A stretch of DNA of 64,000 nt from assembly GCA_024280895.1 (NCBI GenBank), contig JAJRPI010000046.1, positions 43,927-107,926 on the forward strand, in the 5' to 3' direction. This DNA comes from Alphaproteobacteria bacterium (lineage in GTDB: Bacteria > Pseudomonadota > Alphaproteobacteria > Rhizobiales > JAKIUO01). The notes under the pieces were generated by a model. The model ran no database searches. It was not told the DNA's origin and was given only the letters and a program-made list of their open reading frames with translations. Of the stretch, positions 8,707 through 17,543 are shown piece after piece (the first letter of the stretch is position 1; every line of letters starts with the position of its first letter). The position numbers and the translations under genes are program-made.

Positions 8707-9866
8707 TATCTTGTTCCTCCCGCATTCGAGCGTCTTTTTGCCAAACCATCAAGAGGGAGATAGGGCACAACGCCGCTGCCGCCGCCTTTATTGTCAAGAA
8801 TGATCTTGTCCATGCCGCCCATGACCCGCTCCATGGTTTCCAGGAACAGGCGCTTGCGAGTGACTTCAGGGGCCTTTTTATATTCAGTGTAAATCTTCGT
8901 GAAGCGTTGTGCCTCACCGTCCGCTTACTTAACGACACGCGCCTTGTAAGCTTCCGCAGATTCGATCATTTGCTGGGCTTGACCGCGAGCGGCTGGTATC
9001 AGCTTGTTGCGATAAGCGTCGGCCGTGCGTTGGTAGCGGTCTTTATCCTGCTCTGCCGCCGTAATATCACGAAAGGCGGATTTGACGGGAGCTGGCACAA
9101 AGGAACTCTGCATCTTGACGTTCACAACCAGAACGCCCGCTTTATATTTGTTGAGGATGGCCTGCATGATCTTTTTGACTTCGACCTCGATATCAGCGCG
9201 ACTTTCCGAGATAGCTTTTTGCAGACTGTTACGTCCCACAACCTCGCGAATAGCGCTTTCGGTCACCTCTTTCACAGTTTTGACCGGATCGTAAATATTG
9301 AAGAGATACTGATTGGCATGTTCGGGGTTGATCTGCCATTGCACGATGAAATCAACATCAACGATGTTTTCATCACCGGTCAGCATCAGACTTTCTTCTG
9401 GGACATCACGTTCGCCGCCGCCACGTACCTGCCGTCCAAAGCGGTCGAACTGGTTCCCACGCATGCCAACCTCGACGGTCCTGATACGGGTCACATTGGG
9501 TAGCTCTACCTGCTCAATGGGGTAAGGCAAACGAAATTTGAGGCCTGGCCCCATCTGATGATGATATTTACCAAAGCGCGTCACAACGCCTAGCTGATCA
9601 GGATCAATGCGAACGAAAAAGCCATACCAGATGACTGCCAGCAAAGCGCCAATCAGCAATAGTGCCATCATCGGCCAGCTGCCACCGCTACCGGGCATCG
9701 CCTGTTTTAGTCGATCTTGCGAGCGCTTTAGCATTTCTTCGATATCAGGCTGGTTGGGACCGCCGCCACCGCCCCAAGGACCGCCACTGCCACCGCCACT
9801 GCCACCGCCACTGCCGCCACCTGGCTTCCAGCCACCGTCTCCACCGTTTTGACCACTCCAAGGCAT
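8706..9866 (-). pseudogene. hflK: hflK interrupted by an in-frame TAA codon
   Basis: HflK is the partner of HflC. The reading frame opens with a Gly-rich N-terminus, one membrane helix (residues about 69-87) and an SPFH domain, but meets TAA at 8925-8927 after 313 codons, right after YKARVVK. The same frame continues past the stop with ADGEAQRF, RKRLFLETMERVMGG, DKIILDNKGG and PYLPL, the normal HflK C-terminus, and ends with a TAA overlapping the hflC start. One substitution (for example GAA to TAA) explains it, since relatives have Glu or Arg there. The truncated product would lose about 72 residues. It could be a true mutation, a sequencing error or, less likely, readthrough. Confidence 0.88.
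9781..9816. repeat. 12-bp tandem repeat, three units, in the hflK glycine-rich region
   Basis: Three near-perfect copies of CCGCCACTGCCA lie head to tail. On the coding (minus) strand they encode a repeated Gly-Gly-Ser-Gly unit in the flexible N-terminal region common to HflK. Since the unit is a multiple of three bases, gain or loss of copies would change linker length without shifting frame. Confidence 0.8.
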
Positions 9867-10020
9867 AATTTCGTGTTTCCTTCATTCGTTTTGATCTGTT
9901 TGCGCGACAACCGCATTATGGGCACAAATCTGACAGGCCCACATGGACCAGGGGTTTTAGCGTATATAGGATAGGCGGACCGTTGATGCAACGAAAGTCA
10001 CTGTTCAATCTAGGGGTTTT

Positions 10021-10542
10021 TTACTTTTCCAGAACGACAAATGTCATATCCGCCTCATCGCGCTCCCCTGCGGACTGCTCAACTCTGGAAATTTCCCTCC
10101 AACCGCGCTCAATGAGCTGCGATAGCTCAAGAAAATGTGTATCGCCTTTGGGGCTCATGTGAATGGCCGTGTAATAGATCCGGTCAGAGAGATCGAAAAA
10201 CTCGTCATAGATCGCTTTACCACCAATAATCATCACCTCGCAACGCTCATCGCCAAAACACAGTGACCCCGCCTTTTTAAGAGCATCTGGTCCAGATGTT
10301 ACAATATGAGCACCAGATGCAATATAGGATTGATCGCGGGTCAATACAATATTCTCACGCCCTTTTAGCGGTTTACCAAGGCTTTCCCAGGTTTTACGTC
10401 CCATGATCACCACCTTGCCCATCGTCGTTTTGCGGAAATACTTCATATCGCTGGAACATTTCCACGGGATGGTATTACCGGCACCTATCACACCATTTTG
10501 GGCAACAGCAACAATCATCGAGATCAAACAAGGCTCTTTCAT
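10021..10542 (-). CDS. folA: dihydrofolate reductase
   Basis: Reduces dihydrofolate to tetrahydrofolate with NADPH. Recognised from ISMIVAVAQNGVIGAGNTIPW (active-site loop region), the VVIMGRKTWESLGKPL nucleotide-binding segment, NIVLTRD, and IIGGKAIYDEF before the C-terminal strands. Length 173 is slightly above the 160-residue norm. The start ATG overlaps the thyA stop (TAATG), so thyA and folA form a coupled pair: ThyA consumes methylenetetrahydrofolate to dihydrofolate, and FolA regenerates tetrahydrofolate. Confidence 0.95.
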   Translation of the reverse strand: MKEPCLISMIVAVAQNGVIGAGNTIPWKCSSDMKYFRKTTMGKVVIMGRKTWESLGKPLKGRENIVLTRDQSYIASGAHIVTSGPDALKKAGSLCFGDERCEVMIIGGKAIYDEFFDLSDRIYYTAIHMSPKGDTHFLELSQLIERGWREISRVEQSAGERDEADMTFVVLEK

Positions 10543-11336
10543 TATACCGAAACCTTGCCCTTGATATGAGGATGGGGATCATAATCGCACAGCTCAAAAT
10601 CCTCGAATTTAAACGCGAACAGATCGTCCACATCGCCGTTGATCTTCATGCTTGGCAAGGACCGCACATCCCGCGTGAGCTGCAAATCTGTTTGTTCGAG
10701 ATGATTGAGATAAAGATGCGCATCGCCAAAGGTGTGGACAAAATCACCCGGCTCCAGCTTGCACACCTGCGCCATCATCATGGTCAGCAAGGCATAAGAG
10801 GCAATATTAAACGGCACGCCCAGAAAAATATCTGCTGAACGCTGGTACAACTGGCAAGACAGCTTGCCGTCTGCGACATAGAACTGGAACAGACAATGAC
10901 ATGGCGGCAGAGCCATCTCATCGACTTCGGCAGGGTTCCAGGCCGAGACGATATGACGGCGACTGTCAGGATTGTTCTTGAGACTGTCGATCACTTGCAT
11001 GATCTGATCAATCCCCTCACCGCTTGCGTTTGGCCAAGAGCGCCATTGCGAGCCATAGACCGGCCCCAAATCGCCGTTTTCATCCGCCCAGTCATCCCAT
11101 ATCCGCACCTTGTTGTTTTGCAGATAGGCGATATTGGTATCACCGGTCAAAAACCATAATAATTCAATGATAATGGAGCGCAGATGCAGTTTTTTGGTGG
11201 TTAGAACGGGAAAGCCATTTGCCAGATCAAAGCGCATCTGATGGCCGAACACGCTCAACGTACCAGTGCCGGTACGATCCGTTTTACGGACCCCGTCATG
11301 GCGCACACGCCGCATTAAATCGAGATATTGTTTCAT
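10542..11336 (-). CDS. thyA: thymidylate synthase
   Basis: Methylates dUMP to dTMP. The 264-residue length equals the Escherichia coli enzyme. Catalytic Cys146 is in [31 protein letters not shown] and [20 protein letters not shown] (substrate contacts) and the C-terminal [18 protein letters not shown] are all present. First gene of the thyA-folA pair; about 100 bases separate it from the divergent channel gene, where both promoters must lie. Confidence 0.97.
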   Translation of the reverse strand: MKQYLDLMRRVRHDGVRKTDRTGTGTLSVFGHQMRFDLANGFPVLTTKKLHLRSIIIELLWFLTGDTNIAYLQNNKVRIWDDWADENGDLGPVYGSQWRSWPNASGEGIDQIMQVIDSLKNNPDSRRHIVSAWNPAEVDEMALPPCHCLFQFYVADGKLSCQLYQRSADIFLGVPFNIASYALLTMMMAQVCKLEPGDFVHTFGDAHLYLNHLEQTDLQLTRDVRSLPSMKINGDVDDLFAFKFEDFELCDYDPHPHIKGKVSV

Positions 11337-11437
11337 AAGAAGCGTGTGTAACCTGATTCTGATCGTTCACAAAGCCACTTGCGCGACCTTGTTGACGCTT
11401 GAGTTTGGCGGCGATTTATTGTTGTAATGCGCCCATC

Positions 11438-12274
11438 ATGACAAATTCCGAACAACGGGCGAAAATTTCGCCAAAAAATCCCGTCAAAAACCCCGAGCAA
11501 CAGACATCGGGGTTAAAGGCTTTTTTGCGCAAACTATATTTCGAAGATGAGCCAGTTTCATCCGTATTTCGCTATTCCATGCTGGTCTTTGATATTTTCG
11601 CCGTATCGTTTTTTATCTATCTGTCTCTGTCAGATCATGCAAGTCCGTGGCTCCGGCCCATTGAAATTTCTATTGGTGTCGTCGTTCTACTGGATTTTCT
11701 ATCACGCTATTATCTTGCCCATCGCAAATGGCGCTATCTCCTGCAATTGACAACAGTGGCCGATTTCATCGTGTTGGTTTCTTTGTTTATCCCAACATTC
11801 ATCGATAATTTCGCCTTTTTGCGCATTTTGCGAGCCTTACGGATCTTGAGATCGAAACACATCATGGATGATCTGCGTGGCCACAGCCGCTTTATCCGGC
11901 GCAATGAAGAGGTCATTCAAAGCCTCGTTAATCTTGTCGTGTTTATCTTTATCATGACATCGATTGTGTTTGAACTACAGGTGCGCATCAATCCCGACAT
12001 CAATAATCATATCGATGCGCTCTATTTCACGGTCTCAACGCTGACAACGACGGGATATGGCGACATTACCATCAAAGGCACTTATGGCCGCCTGCTATCA
12101 GTTTTCATAATGGTGCTGGGAGTATCGCTGTTCTTGAGGCTACTGCAAACCCTGTTTCGGCCCCCTAAAATCTCGGCCCGTTGCGAAGAATGCGGTCTTA
12201 ATCGTCATGAACCCGACGCCTCGCACTGTAAACATTGTGGCACCATCGTCCACATCAAGACCGGCGGAGAGTAG
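11438..12274 (+). CDS. voltage-gated-type potassium channel with C-terminal zinc ribbon
   Basis: Six-helix ion channel of the inner membrane. After a polar N-terminus, hydrophobic helices S1-S3 are followed by an S4-like segment with regularly spaced Arg (LRILRALRILRSK). Then come S5, the pore loop with the potassium filter TTTGYGD and S6. About 30 residues downstream is a CxxC-x11-CxxC zinc ribbon (CEECG ... CKHCG). The ATG at 11438 is preferred over an in-frame TTG 39 bases upstream, because it leaves a short polar leader. The S4 charge pattern suggests voltage sensing; the ribbon may serve as an oligomer or ligand module. Confidence 0.85.
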   Translation: MTNSEQRAKISPKNPVKNPEQQTSGLKAFLRKLYFEDEPVSSVFRYSMLVFDIFAVSFFIYLSLSDHASPWLRPIEISIGVVVLLDFLSRYYLAHRKWRYLLQLTTVADFIVLVSLFIPTFIDNFAFLRILRALRILRSKHIMDDLRGHSRFIRRNEEVIQSLVNLVVFIFIMTSIVFELQVRINPDINNHIDALYFTVSTLTTTGYGDITIKGTYGRLLSVFIMVLGVSLFLRLLQTLFRPPKISARCEECGLNRHEPDASHCKHCGTIVHIKTGGE

Positions 12275-12299
12275 CGGCAGCGCCGCAGTGTTTAGCGTT

Positions 12300-12533
12300 G
12301 GTTTGATCTGTCTCACGGCTATTCGCGCTATCGCGCGGCCTCCGACGGGGCGGGCTACAGCCCGGCGGCCAGTCGGCCTTGCCGAAGGGTACTTCGGGGT
12401 TCTTTGCAAATAAAAATCAGTGCGATGAAAAAGAATTCCGACCACCGGAAGGCAAGCGTGACCACGCGCCGGGCAATAGCCCGCCCCGTCGGAGGCAGCG
12501 CGTAGCGCTAATAGCCGTGAGACAGATTAAGCC
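12300..12533. repeat. 234-bp long imperfect inverted repeat
   Basis: The outer arms, about 67 bases each (12300-12367 and 12466-12533), are reverse complements with roughly nine mismatches or indels; shared cores include CTGTCTCACGGCTATT and CCTCCGACGGGGCGGGCTA. Weaker pairing continues inward (GTC..CTTGCC....TTCTTT on both sides), so the whole block could fold into one long hairpin. The right arm covers the stop codon of pleD. It contains no plausible gene. It may be a small palindromic mobile element or, between convergent genes, a bidirectional transcription barrier. Confidence 0.85.
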
Positions 12534-13900
12534 GCTTTGATCACGACCTGATTGCGCCCGCCTTTTTTGGCTTCATAAAGCGCGTCATCGACCCGTTTTA
12601 GCAAACTGCTTGTGGTATCGTTTTCCGACAAAACACTGGTCAGACCAATACTGGCCGTCACTGTTATATTGCCGTCTCCTTCACTTATTTTGAAGGGGCT
12701 ATCTTCAATAATGGCGCGCAATCTTTCACCGACAAGCTCAGCCCGCTTGGCATTGGTTTTCGGCAAAACAATCAAAAACTCCTCCCCGCCAATACGAAAA
12801 GCCACGTCCAGACGACGGATATTTTGCAAGATACGTGCACTGAACTGACGGATCACCTGATCGCCATTATCATGACCGTAATTGTCGTTGACCGATTTAA
12901 AGAAATCAATATCTGCCATAATGATCGACATGCCTTTGTCAGTATCAAAGCTGTCAGAAATCATGCCTTGCAGATGCTCTTCAAGATGGCGCCTGTTATA
13001 CATGCCGGTCAACACATCACGCGATGCCTGCTCGACCCGCTCATCCAGCCGCTTGTAAAGATATTCAGAAAAGCGGCGACGCTTGATCTGTGTGCGAACC
13101 CGCGCCAGCAACTCATTGCGATCGACCGGGCGCTCAATGAAATCATTCACGCCAAGATCAAGGGCCCGCAGCATGCGATCTTCATCGCCCTCTTCGCTCA
13201 ATACCATGATCGGCAAATGGCGCGTTTTGCCAAGGGAGCGGATATGGGAGCAAAAATGAAGTGCGTCATGGCCGTCCATATCAAGACTGACAAGAACGAG
13301 ATCAATTTCTTCTTTGCCAAGCAGCCCTTGAGCAATATCTTCGCTGGCGGCGATTTGAACATCATGCTGTTCTTCCAGAACACTTTTTATGCGATCAGCG
13401 GTGGCAGCCCGATCCTCCACCAGCAAAAGCTTGCCGCGTATTTCCTTGGATCCCAGACCGCTAATCAATTCGGCACCACAAGCATCTTGATCGGTGCTGG
13501 TGATACGGATCATCAACTCGTCGGTCAATTGCTTGACGCGCGCCAGGTTTTTAACACGTGTGATCAGCGCGGTATCATTAACCGGTTTCGTCAAAAAATC
13601 GTCCGCACCTGCCTCGAGGCCGCGAATACGATCGGAAGGCTGGTCAAGAGCCGTTACCATCACAACGGGAATAATTTGTGTTTTGGGATCAGCTTTGAGG
13701 CGCCGGCAAACTTCAAAACCGTCCATCCCTGGCATCATCACGTCGAGCAACACAACGTCAGCATGCTCGCGCCCGCATATTTCCAAAGCCTCAAAACCAC
13801 TATTGGCCGTAATAACCTCAAAATATTCAGCACGCAGCCGCGACTCGAGCAGTTTGATGTTGGCAATATTGTCATCAACGACAAGAACACGAGCTGTCAT
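12527..13900 (-). CDS. pleD: response regulator/diguanylate cyclase PleD
   Basis: Two receiver domains followed by a GGDEF cyclase that makes cyclic di-GMP from GTP, controlling the change from motile to sessile cells in alphaproteobacteria. The first receiver has the phospho-acceptor Asp53 (VVLLDVMMPGMDG) and the Lys of FLTKP. The second is degenerate at this site (LVSLDMDGHDAL), as in PleD. The cyclase has the active GGEEF motif preceded by the RRLD inhibitory site for product binding. Length 457 matches Caulobacter PleD closely. It follows divK on the same strand with a 40-base gap. Confidence 0.96.
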   Translation of the reverse strand: MTARVLVVDDNIANIKLLESRLRAEYFEVITANSGFEALEICGREHADVVLLDVMMPGMDGFEVCRRLKADPKTQIIPVVMVTALDQPSDRIRGLEAGADDFLTKPVNDTALITRVKNLARVKQLTDELMIRITSTDQDACGAELISGLGSKEIRGKLLLVEDRAATADRIKSVLEEQHDVQIAASEDIAQGLLGKEEIDLVLVSLDMDGHDALHFCSHIRSLGKTRHLPIMVLSEEGDEDRMLRALDLGVNDFIERPVDRNELLARVRTQIKRRRFSEYLYKRLDERVEQASRDVLTGMYNRRHLEEHLQGMISDSFDTDKGMSIIMADIDFFKSVNDNYGHDNGDQVIRQFSARILQNIRRLDVAFRIGGEEFLIVLPKTNAKRAELVGERLRAIIEDSPFKISEGDGNITVTASIGLTSVLSENDTTSSLLKRVDDALYEAKKGGRNQVVIKAA

Positions 13901-13940
13901 GAGATACTCTCTTTATTAAATTTCACGGATTTCATCGAGG

Positions 13941-14312
13941 CTAGGCCTCACCGATAAATTGCCGAATGGTCGAAATAAAATCTGGAATAGAAATTGGCTT
14001 GGCAATATATGCCTCGCAGCCGCCATTACGGATGCGTTCCTCATCACCCTTCATGGCAAAAGCCGTCACCGCGACGACAGGAATATCGTGAAGGTCGTCA
14101 TCATCCTTGATCCATTTAGTGACTTCAAGCCCTGATACTTCAGGGAGTTGAATATCCATAATGATCAGGTCGGGATGATGTTCGCGGGCAATTGACAAGG
14201 CATCCATGCCATTGCGCGTTTGCAAGACATCATAGCCATGAGCATCCAGCAGATCATGAAACAGTTTCATGTTCAGCTCATTGTCTTCAACGATCAAAAT
14301 TGTTTTCGTCAT
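13941..14312 (-). CDS. divK: single-domain response regulator DivK
   Basis: Cell-cycle regulator that passes phosphate signals to the CtrA pathway through DivJ/PleC and DivL in relatives. A lone receiver domain of 123 residues begins [18 protein letters not shown]; Asp9-Asp10-type acidic pocket, phospho-acceptor Asp53 ([12 protein letters not shown]), Thr (VVAVTAFAM) and Lys (YIAKPIS) are present. The ATG at 14312 follows GGAG at an ideal distance; an upstream in-frame extension is not family-like. The divK-pleD order is typical of alphaproteobacteria. Confidence 0.95.
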   Translation of the reverse strand: MTKTILIVEDNELNMKLFHDLLDAHGYDVLQTRNGMDALSIAREHHPDLIIMDIQLPEVSGLEVTKWIKDDDDLHDIPVVAVTAFAMKGDEERIRNGGCEAYIAKPISIPDFISTIRQFIGEA

Positions 14313-14508
14313 TGGCTCCATGCCGCGTTTGTTGTCTGGCTTATTTTCCGTATATTGCGAAGAATATTCCATGTCCAGAAATTCACAGTCCATTCGATTG
14401 TACTGTATCGCCTATCAACATCTTGCATTTAGGAGCACCTACCGTACATAGTCTGCATCAGAATTGGTAACCAAGCCATTAAAGAACACCCAATCGACTA
14501 GGAAACAT

Positions 14509-14805
14509 ATGTTCACGAAATCCTCTCATACAGTAATTTCTGTGTCTCAGGCGGAGAAAATTGCGATCCAGGCTCTGACTTTTTTGGCAAGCGAGCCAGA
14601 TCATATGGCCAAATTCATGAACCTCACCGGTATGGAGCCGGCAGATATCGCGCAAACGGCAGGCTCGTCTTTTTTTCAGGCGGCCTTGCTTGAACATTTG
14701 ATGCGCGACGAAACCCTTCTCCTGGCTTTTTGCGGTAATGAGAATATTGACCCCGCCATCATTGCCCCTGCCCATCAAGTTCTAAGTGGGCCAGAAAGTA
14801 GCTAA
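14509..14805 (+). CDS. DUF3572 family protein
   Basis: A 98-residue acidic-to-neutral helical protein with the family pattern A--IA-QALTFLA-EP--M--F--LTGM-P-DI, then FFQAALLEHLMRDE-LLLAFC. Such proteins are commonly divergent from divK in Hyphomicrobiales, as here. The ATG at 14509 is preceded by AGGA; an upstream in-frame start would add an unsupported polar leader. No biochemical role is known. The repeat element begins immediately at its stop codon. Confidence 0.8.
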   Translation: MFTKSSHTVISVSQAEKIAIQALTFLASEPDHMAKFMNLTGMEPADIAQTAGSSFFQAALLEHLMRDETLLLAFCGNENIDPAIIAPAHQVLSGPESS

Positions 14806-15070
14806 TACCAATCCCCATAAATATTGACCTATTTCACCGAGATGATTTTGGTCTATGGGTGCAGAGCGCAACGGGCCGTGATACGCGTACCACAAGCGGA
14901 GCGATCTGGGCCATAGACCAAAATCATCCGGCCTTGCAGGTGGGGCATGGCGGCCCATCTGACAGGCACAAGCTGCTTGCAAGATACCAGCATCAAACAG
15001 CGCATCTTGCGCCAGCCATATGAGCCGCCATGATCCCATGAAATGGGTCAATTATTATGGGGACTGGTAT
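14805..15070. repeat. interspersed structured repeat, copy 1
   Basis: About 266 bases with terminal inverted repeats of roughly 31 bases (TACCAATCCCCATAAATATT on the left; TACCAGTCCCCATAATAATT read inward from the right). Inside are an 18-base perfect inverted repeat (14841-14858 with 14911-14928) and a stem built on ATGGCGGCCCAT and its partner. The reverse complement aligns over its whole length with the copy at 21191-21470. It fills the gap between the DUF3572 gene and the ROK kinase and ends four bases before the kinase ATG. No protein is encoded. Confidence 0.88.
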
Positions 15071-15073
15071 CAT

Positions 15074-15976
15074 ATGCGTATCGGCATTGATCTGGGCGGC
15101 ACCAAGATATCGATTATTGCCCTTGATGATGAGGGAGGTATCTCCTTTGAATCAAGGATCAAAACCCCGCAAAATGATTATCGCGGGACGATTTGCGCAT
15201 TGCATGACCTGGTCAATGCGGCTGAAACGGCTGCCGGGCAGCGTGGAAGTGTTGGACTAGGCATGCCCGGTTCTTTATCCCCGCGCTCTGGTCTGGTGCA
15301 AAATGCCAATTCCACCTGGCTCAACGGACAGCCGCTCAAAGACGATCTGCAAGACGCCCTAAGCCGCGAGATCCGCCTGGCCAATGATGCCAACTGCTTT
15401 GCCCTGTCAGAGGCCACCGATGGCGCTGCGCGCGATCATAATAGCGTATTTGGCGTGATACTTGGTACGGGATGCGGTGGCGGGCTCATTCAAAACAAGC
15501 AGCTCATCAATGGGCCCCGCAACATAACAGGGGAATGGGGGCATGTGCCGCTGCCTTGGGCCACCCCATCCGAACACCCCGGTCCATCATGCTGGTGTGG
15601 GCAACAAGGCTGTATGGAGACATTTGTATCAGGGCCAGCCATCAGCGCCGACCACAGGCAACACACTGGTCAGCATTATCCCGCCAGTGAACTGCACCAA
15701 CGAGCCAAGAAAGGCGATCGCCAAGCGCTTGCAAGCTTTGATCGGCACACCTCGCGCCTCGCAAGGGGGCTTGCCATGGTCGTCAACATCTATGATCCCG
15801 ATATTATTGTACTTGGCGGGGGCCTTTCGCAAATGCCTCACCTGTATGAGCAATTGCCCACCGCCATCGCCCCTTATATCTTTGCTGACGATAAAACGGT
15901 GCTGATCGCCCCTCCCCTGCACGGGGATGCAAGCGGCGTTCGCGGCGCAGCATGGCTCTGGAATGAAAACAGCTAG
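15074..15976 (+). CDS. ROK family sugar kinase
   Basis: Predicted ATP-dependent kinase of a hexose or N-acetylhexosamine. The phosphate loop DLGGTK is at residues 6-11, GMPGSL and NANSTWLNG follow, then the catalytic Asp region (LANDANCFALSE) and GTGCGGG. The zinc site follows: GEWGHVPLPW supplies His and CWCGQQGCMETF supplies three Cys. Length 300 is typical and the fold is closest to bacterial fructokinase/NagK. The ATG at 15074 starts the canonical MRIGIDLGGTK; an 18-codon upstream extension is repeat sequence. The GGGGA nearby (15058-15062), the only candidate ribosome site, lies inside the repeat. Confidence 0.9.
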   Translation: MRIGIDLGGTKISIIALDDEGGISFESRIKTPQNDYRGTICALHDLVNAAETAAGQRGSVGLGMPGSLSPRSGLVQNANSTWLNGQPLKDDLQDALSREIRLANDANCFALSEATDGAARDHNSVFGVILGTGCGGGLIQNKQLINGPRNITGEWGHVPLPWATPSEHPGPSCWCGQQGCMETFVSGPAISADHRQHTGQHYPASELHQRAKKGDRQALASFDRHTSRLARGLAMVVNIYDPDIIVLGGGLSQMPHLYEQLPTAIAPYIFADDKTVLIAPPLHGDASGVRGAAWLWNENS

Positions 15977-15993
15977 CTGGCAAAGCGTGGTTA

Positions 15994-16884
15994 TTACCTG
16001 GATTTTTTGCGTTTACAGGGGCCTTTACGCAAATATTTGATCCGATCCAGCACGCCTTTGACCGAGAAGTCTCCATAATTGATCAGTAGATCTCGACTGA
16101 CTCCATTGGGGTAGAGACGAAATGACAGCTCATAAGAGGGAAAGGCATCCCGCTTACTCCCTCGTCCCTTGAAATAGCTAATCGCCACTGGCCATGACGG
16201 CAGCGAAGACAACCCCAAGCGAGACATTTTTTGCCCAAATGGAGATGTTTTGCTGTGGCTTTGCTTGCTTGGAGGGCGCCGCTTACCGATGAAGCTGTAA
16301 GTTTGGTAAAATCCCCGCCCTTGCTCGGATCCATCATAAATTCGCACGGACAACAAATTCTTTCTGGCTCTGGCAGCTTTTAAAATAGCCAAACTGTGCT
16401 GCGTTGGAAATAACACATCGCCTGGCAGATCAATCGCCGCAACGCCCGGCTCCTTGATTTGCACCTGAATATTGTTCTGTTTCAAATTACGTTTGGCTGA
16501 CCCCGAAACCGTCGCTTGCAAATTTTGATCAAAATATTGCGAAGAACTAAATGAAAAACGGCCAGCTTTGGAGTTTTCCCATGTGCTTGAGCGGATATCG
16601 GATAGCGTCTGCTTGCCGCGCTCATCCGTGATACGGGTGATCATGCGCATGTTTTGCGTGTAGCCATTGCAGGGGGAGCCAGTCACCTCAAACACCATGC
16701 GGCCATGCACATCAGACACCGAAACGGCGGCTTTTTTATCTGCCAGCGTTATTTCATAAACGGCGCGATGAGGAACCAAAAACTCTGTAATAGGCTTTGA
16801 AGCGTGCTTGATCGCAATCGCGGATGCTAGCAGCACCTGCCCAATCATCCCCCAGATCAGAACCCCAAGAAACAGTCTTGCCAT
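15994..16884 (-). CDS. EipB-like (DUF1849) periplasmic envelope-integrity protein
   Basis: A 296-residue exported protein. After a signal-like hydrophobic stretch (LFLGVLIWGMIGQVLLA) the family pattern appears: FLVPHRAVYEITLADKK, GRMVFEVTGSPCNGYTQN, DLPGDVLFPTQHSLAIL and RIYDGSEQG. The two Cys (GSPCNG and, near the end, GPCKRKK) match the conserved disulfide of Brucella EipB, a spiral beta protein needed for envelope integrity. The ATG at 16884 gives a normal signal peptide; longer starts are possible. It converges with the ROK gene and diverges from the RidA gene. Confidence 0.82.
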   Translation of the reverse strand: MARLFLGVLIWGMIGQVLLASAIAIKHASKPITEFLVPHRAVYEITLADKKAAVSVSDVHGRMVFEVTGSPCNGYTQNMRMITRITDERGKQTLSDIRSSTWENSKAGRFSFSSSQYFDQNLQATVSGSAKRNLKQNNIQVQIKEPGVAAIDLPGDVLFPTQHSLAILKAARARKNLLSVRIYDGSEQGRGFYQTYSFIGKRRPPSKQSHSKTSPFGQKMSRLGLSSLPSWPVAISYFKGRGSKRDAFPSYELSFRLYPNGVSRDLLINYGDFSVKGVLDRIKYLRKGPCKRKKSR

Positions 16885-17070
16885 ATTCAACCCACCGGTT
16901 AATCCGCACATGTTGCGATTAGAATTGGTCGCAGTGTAAGCAGCTTGCTCAATAATTGCCATAGGCTCTTGTGCGTTGTCTGTTTTAATTGACTTTTATC
17001 GATCCTTGGAAACAATACATACTATTCTTACGCACAAATCGTGGCGACACAAATGGAAAGAGTGACTTTT

Positions 17071-17535
17071 ATGAGCGACATTGAAAGCAGACTGGCTGAG
17101 CTTGGCATTGCATTACCACAGGCGGCCGCCCCAGCCGCCAACTATGTGCCAACGATTATCTCCGGCAATCAGCTGATCATTTCCGGCCAGCTCCCCATGC
17201 AGGACGGCGCCCTTAAAATTACCGGACAATTGGGCACTGATCTATCGATTGAAGAGGGCGTCGAAGCTGCCAGACTATGCGCCATCAATATCCTTGCGCA
17301 AATCAAGCGAGCACTCGACGGGTTCGATCGTTTTGAGCGCTTGTTGAAACTTGGCGGGTTCGTCAATGCCCCGGCAAGCTTTACCGATCATCCCCAGGTC
17401 ATCAATGGTGCCTCCGACTTGATGGTGTCAGTCCTTGCTGATGCCGGGCGTCATACCCGCTTTGCGGTTGGCGCTGCTGGCTTGCCGTTTAATGCCGCCG
17501 TCGAAATTGACGCGCTTGTCTTGATCAAAGCCTAG
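17071..17535 (+). CDS. RidA/YjgF family protein
   Basis: A 154-residue member of the longer alphaproteobacterial RidA branch (about 150 residues rather than 128). It shows IISGNQLIISGQLPM, then AARLCAINILAQIK, LLKLGGFVNAPASF and the C-terminal RHTRFAVGAAGLPFNAAVEIDALV containing the conserved Arg of deaminating members. Those enzymes hydrolyse reactive enamine/imine intermediates. The ATG at 17071 is chosen from several in-frame starts because it matches the family beginning MSDIESRLAELGI. The next gene starts nine bases after the stop. Confidence 0.9.
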   Translation: MSDIESRLAELGIALPQAAAPAANYVPTIISGNQLIISGQLPMQDGALKITGQLGTDLSIEEGVEAARLCAINILAQIKRALDGFDRFERLLKLGGFVNAPASFTDHPQVINGASDLMVSVLADAGRHTRFAVGAAGLPFNAAVEIDALVLIKA

Positions 17536-17543
17536 GGCCTTTC

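Noticed and set aside
8600..8938. A separate 112-codon frame beside the hflK stop.
   Set aside because: It is an alternative frame; the true continuation is the hflK frame itself, with conserved C-terminal motifs.
12824..13957. A 377-codon open frame on the plus strand.
   Set aside because: It is antisense to pleD, whose receiver and GGEEF motifs are intact; the antisense protein shows no domain pattern.
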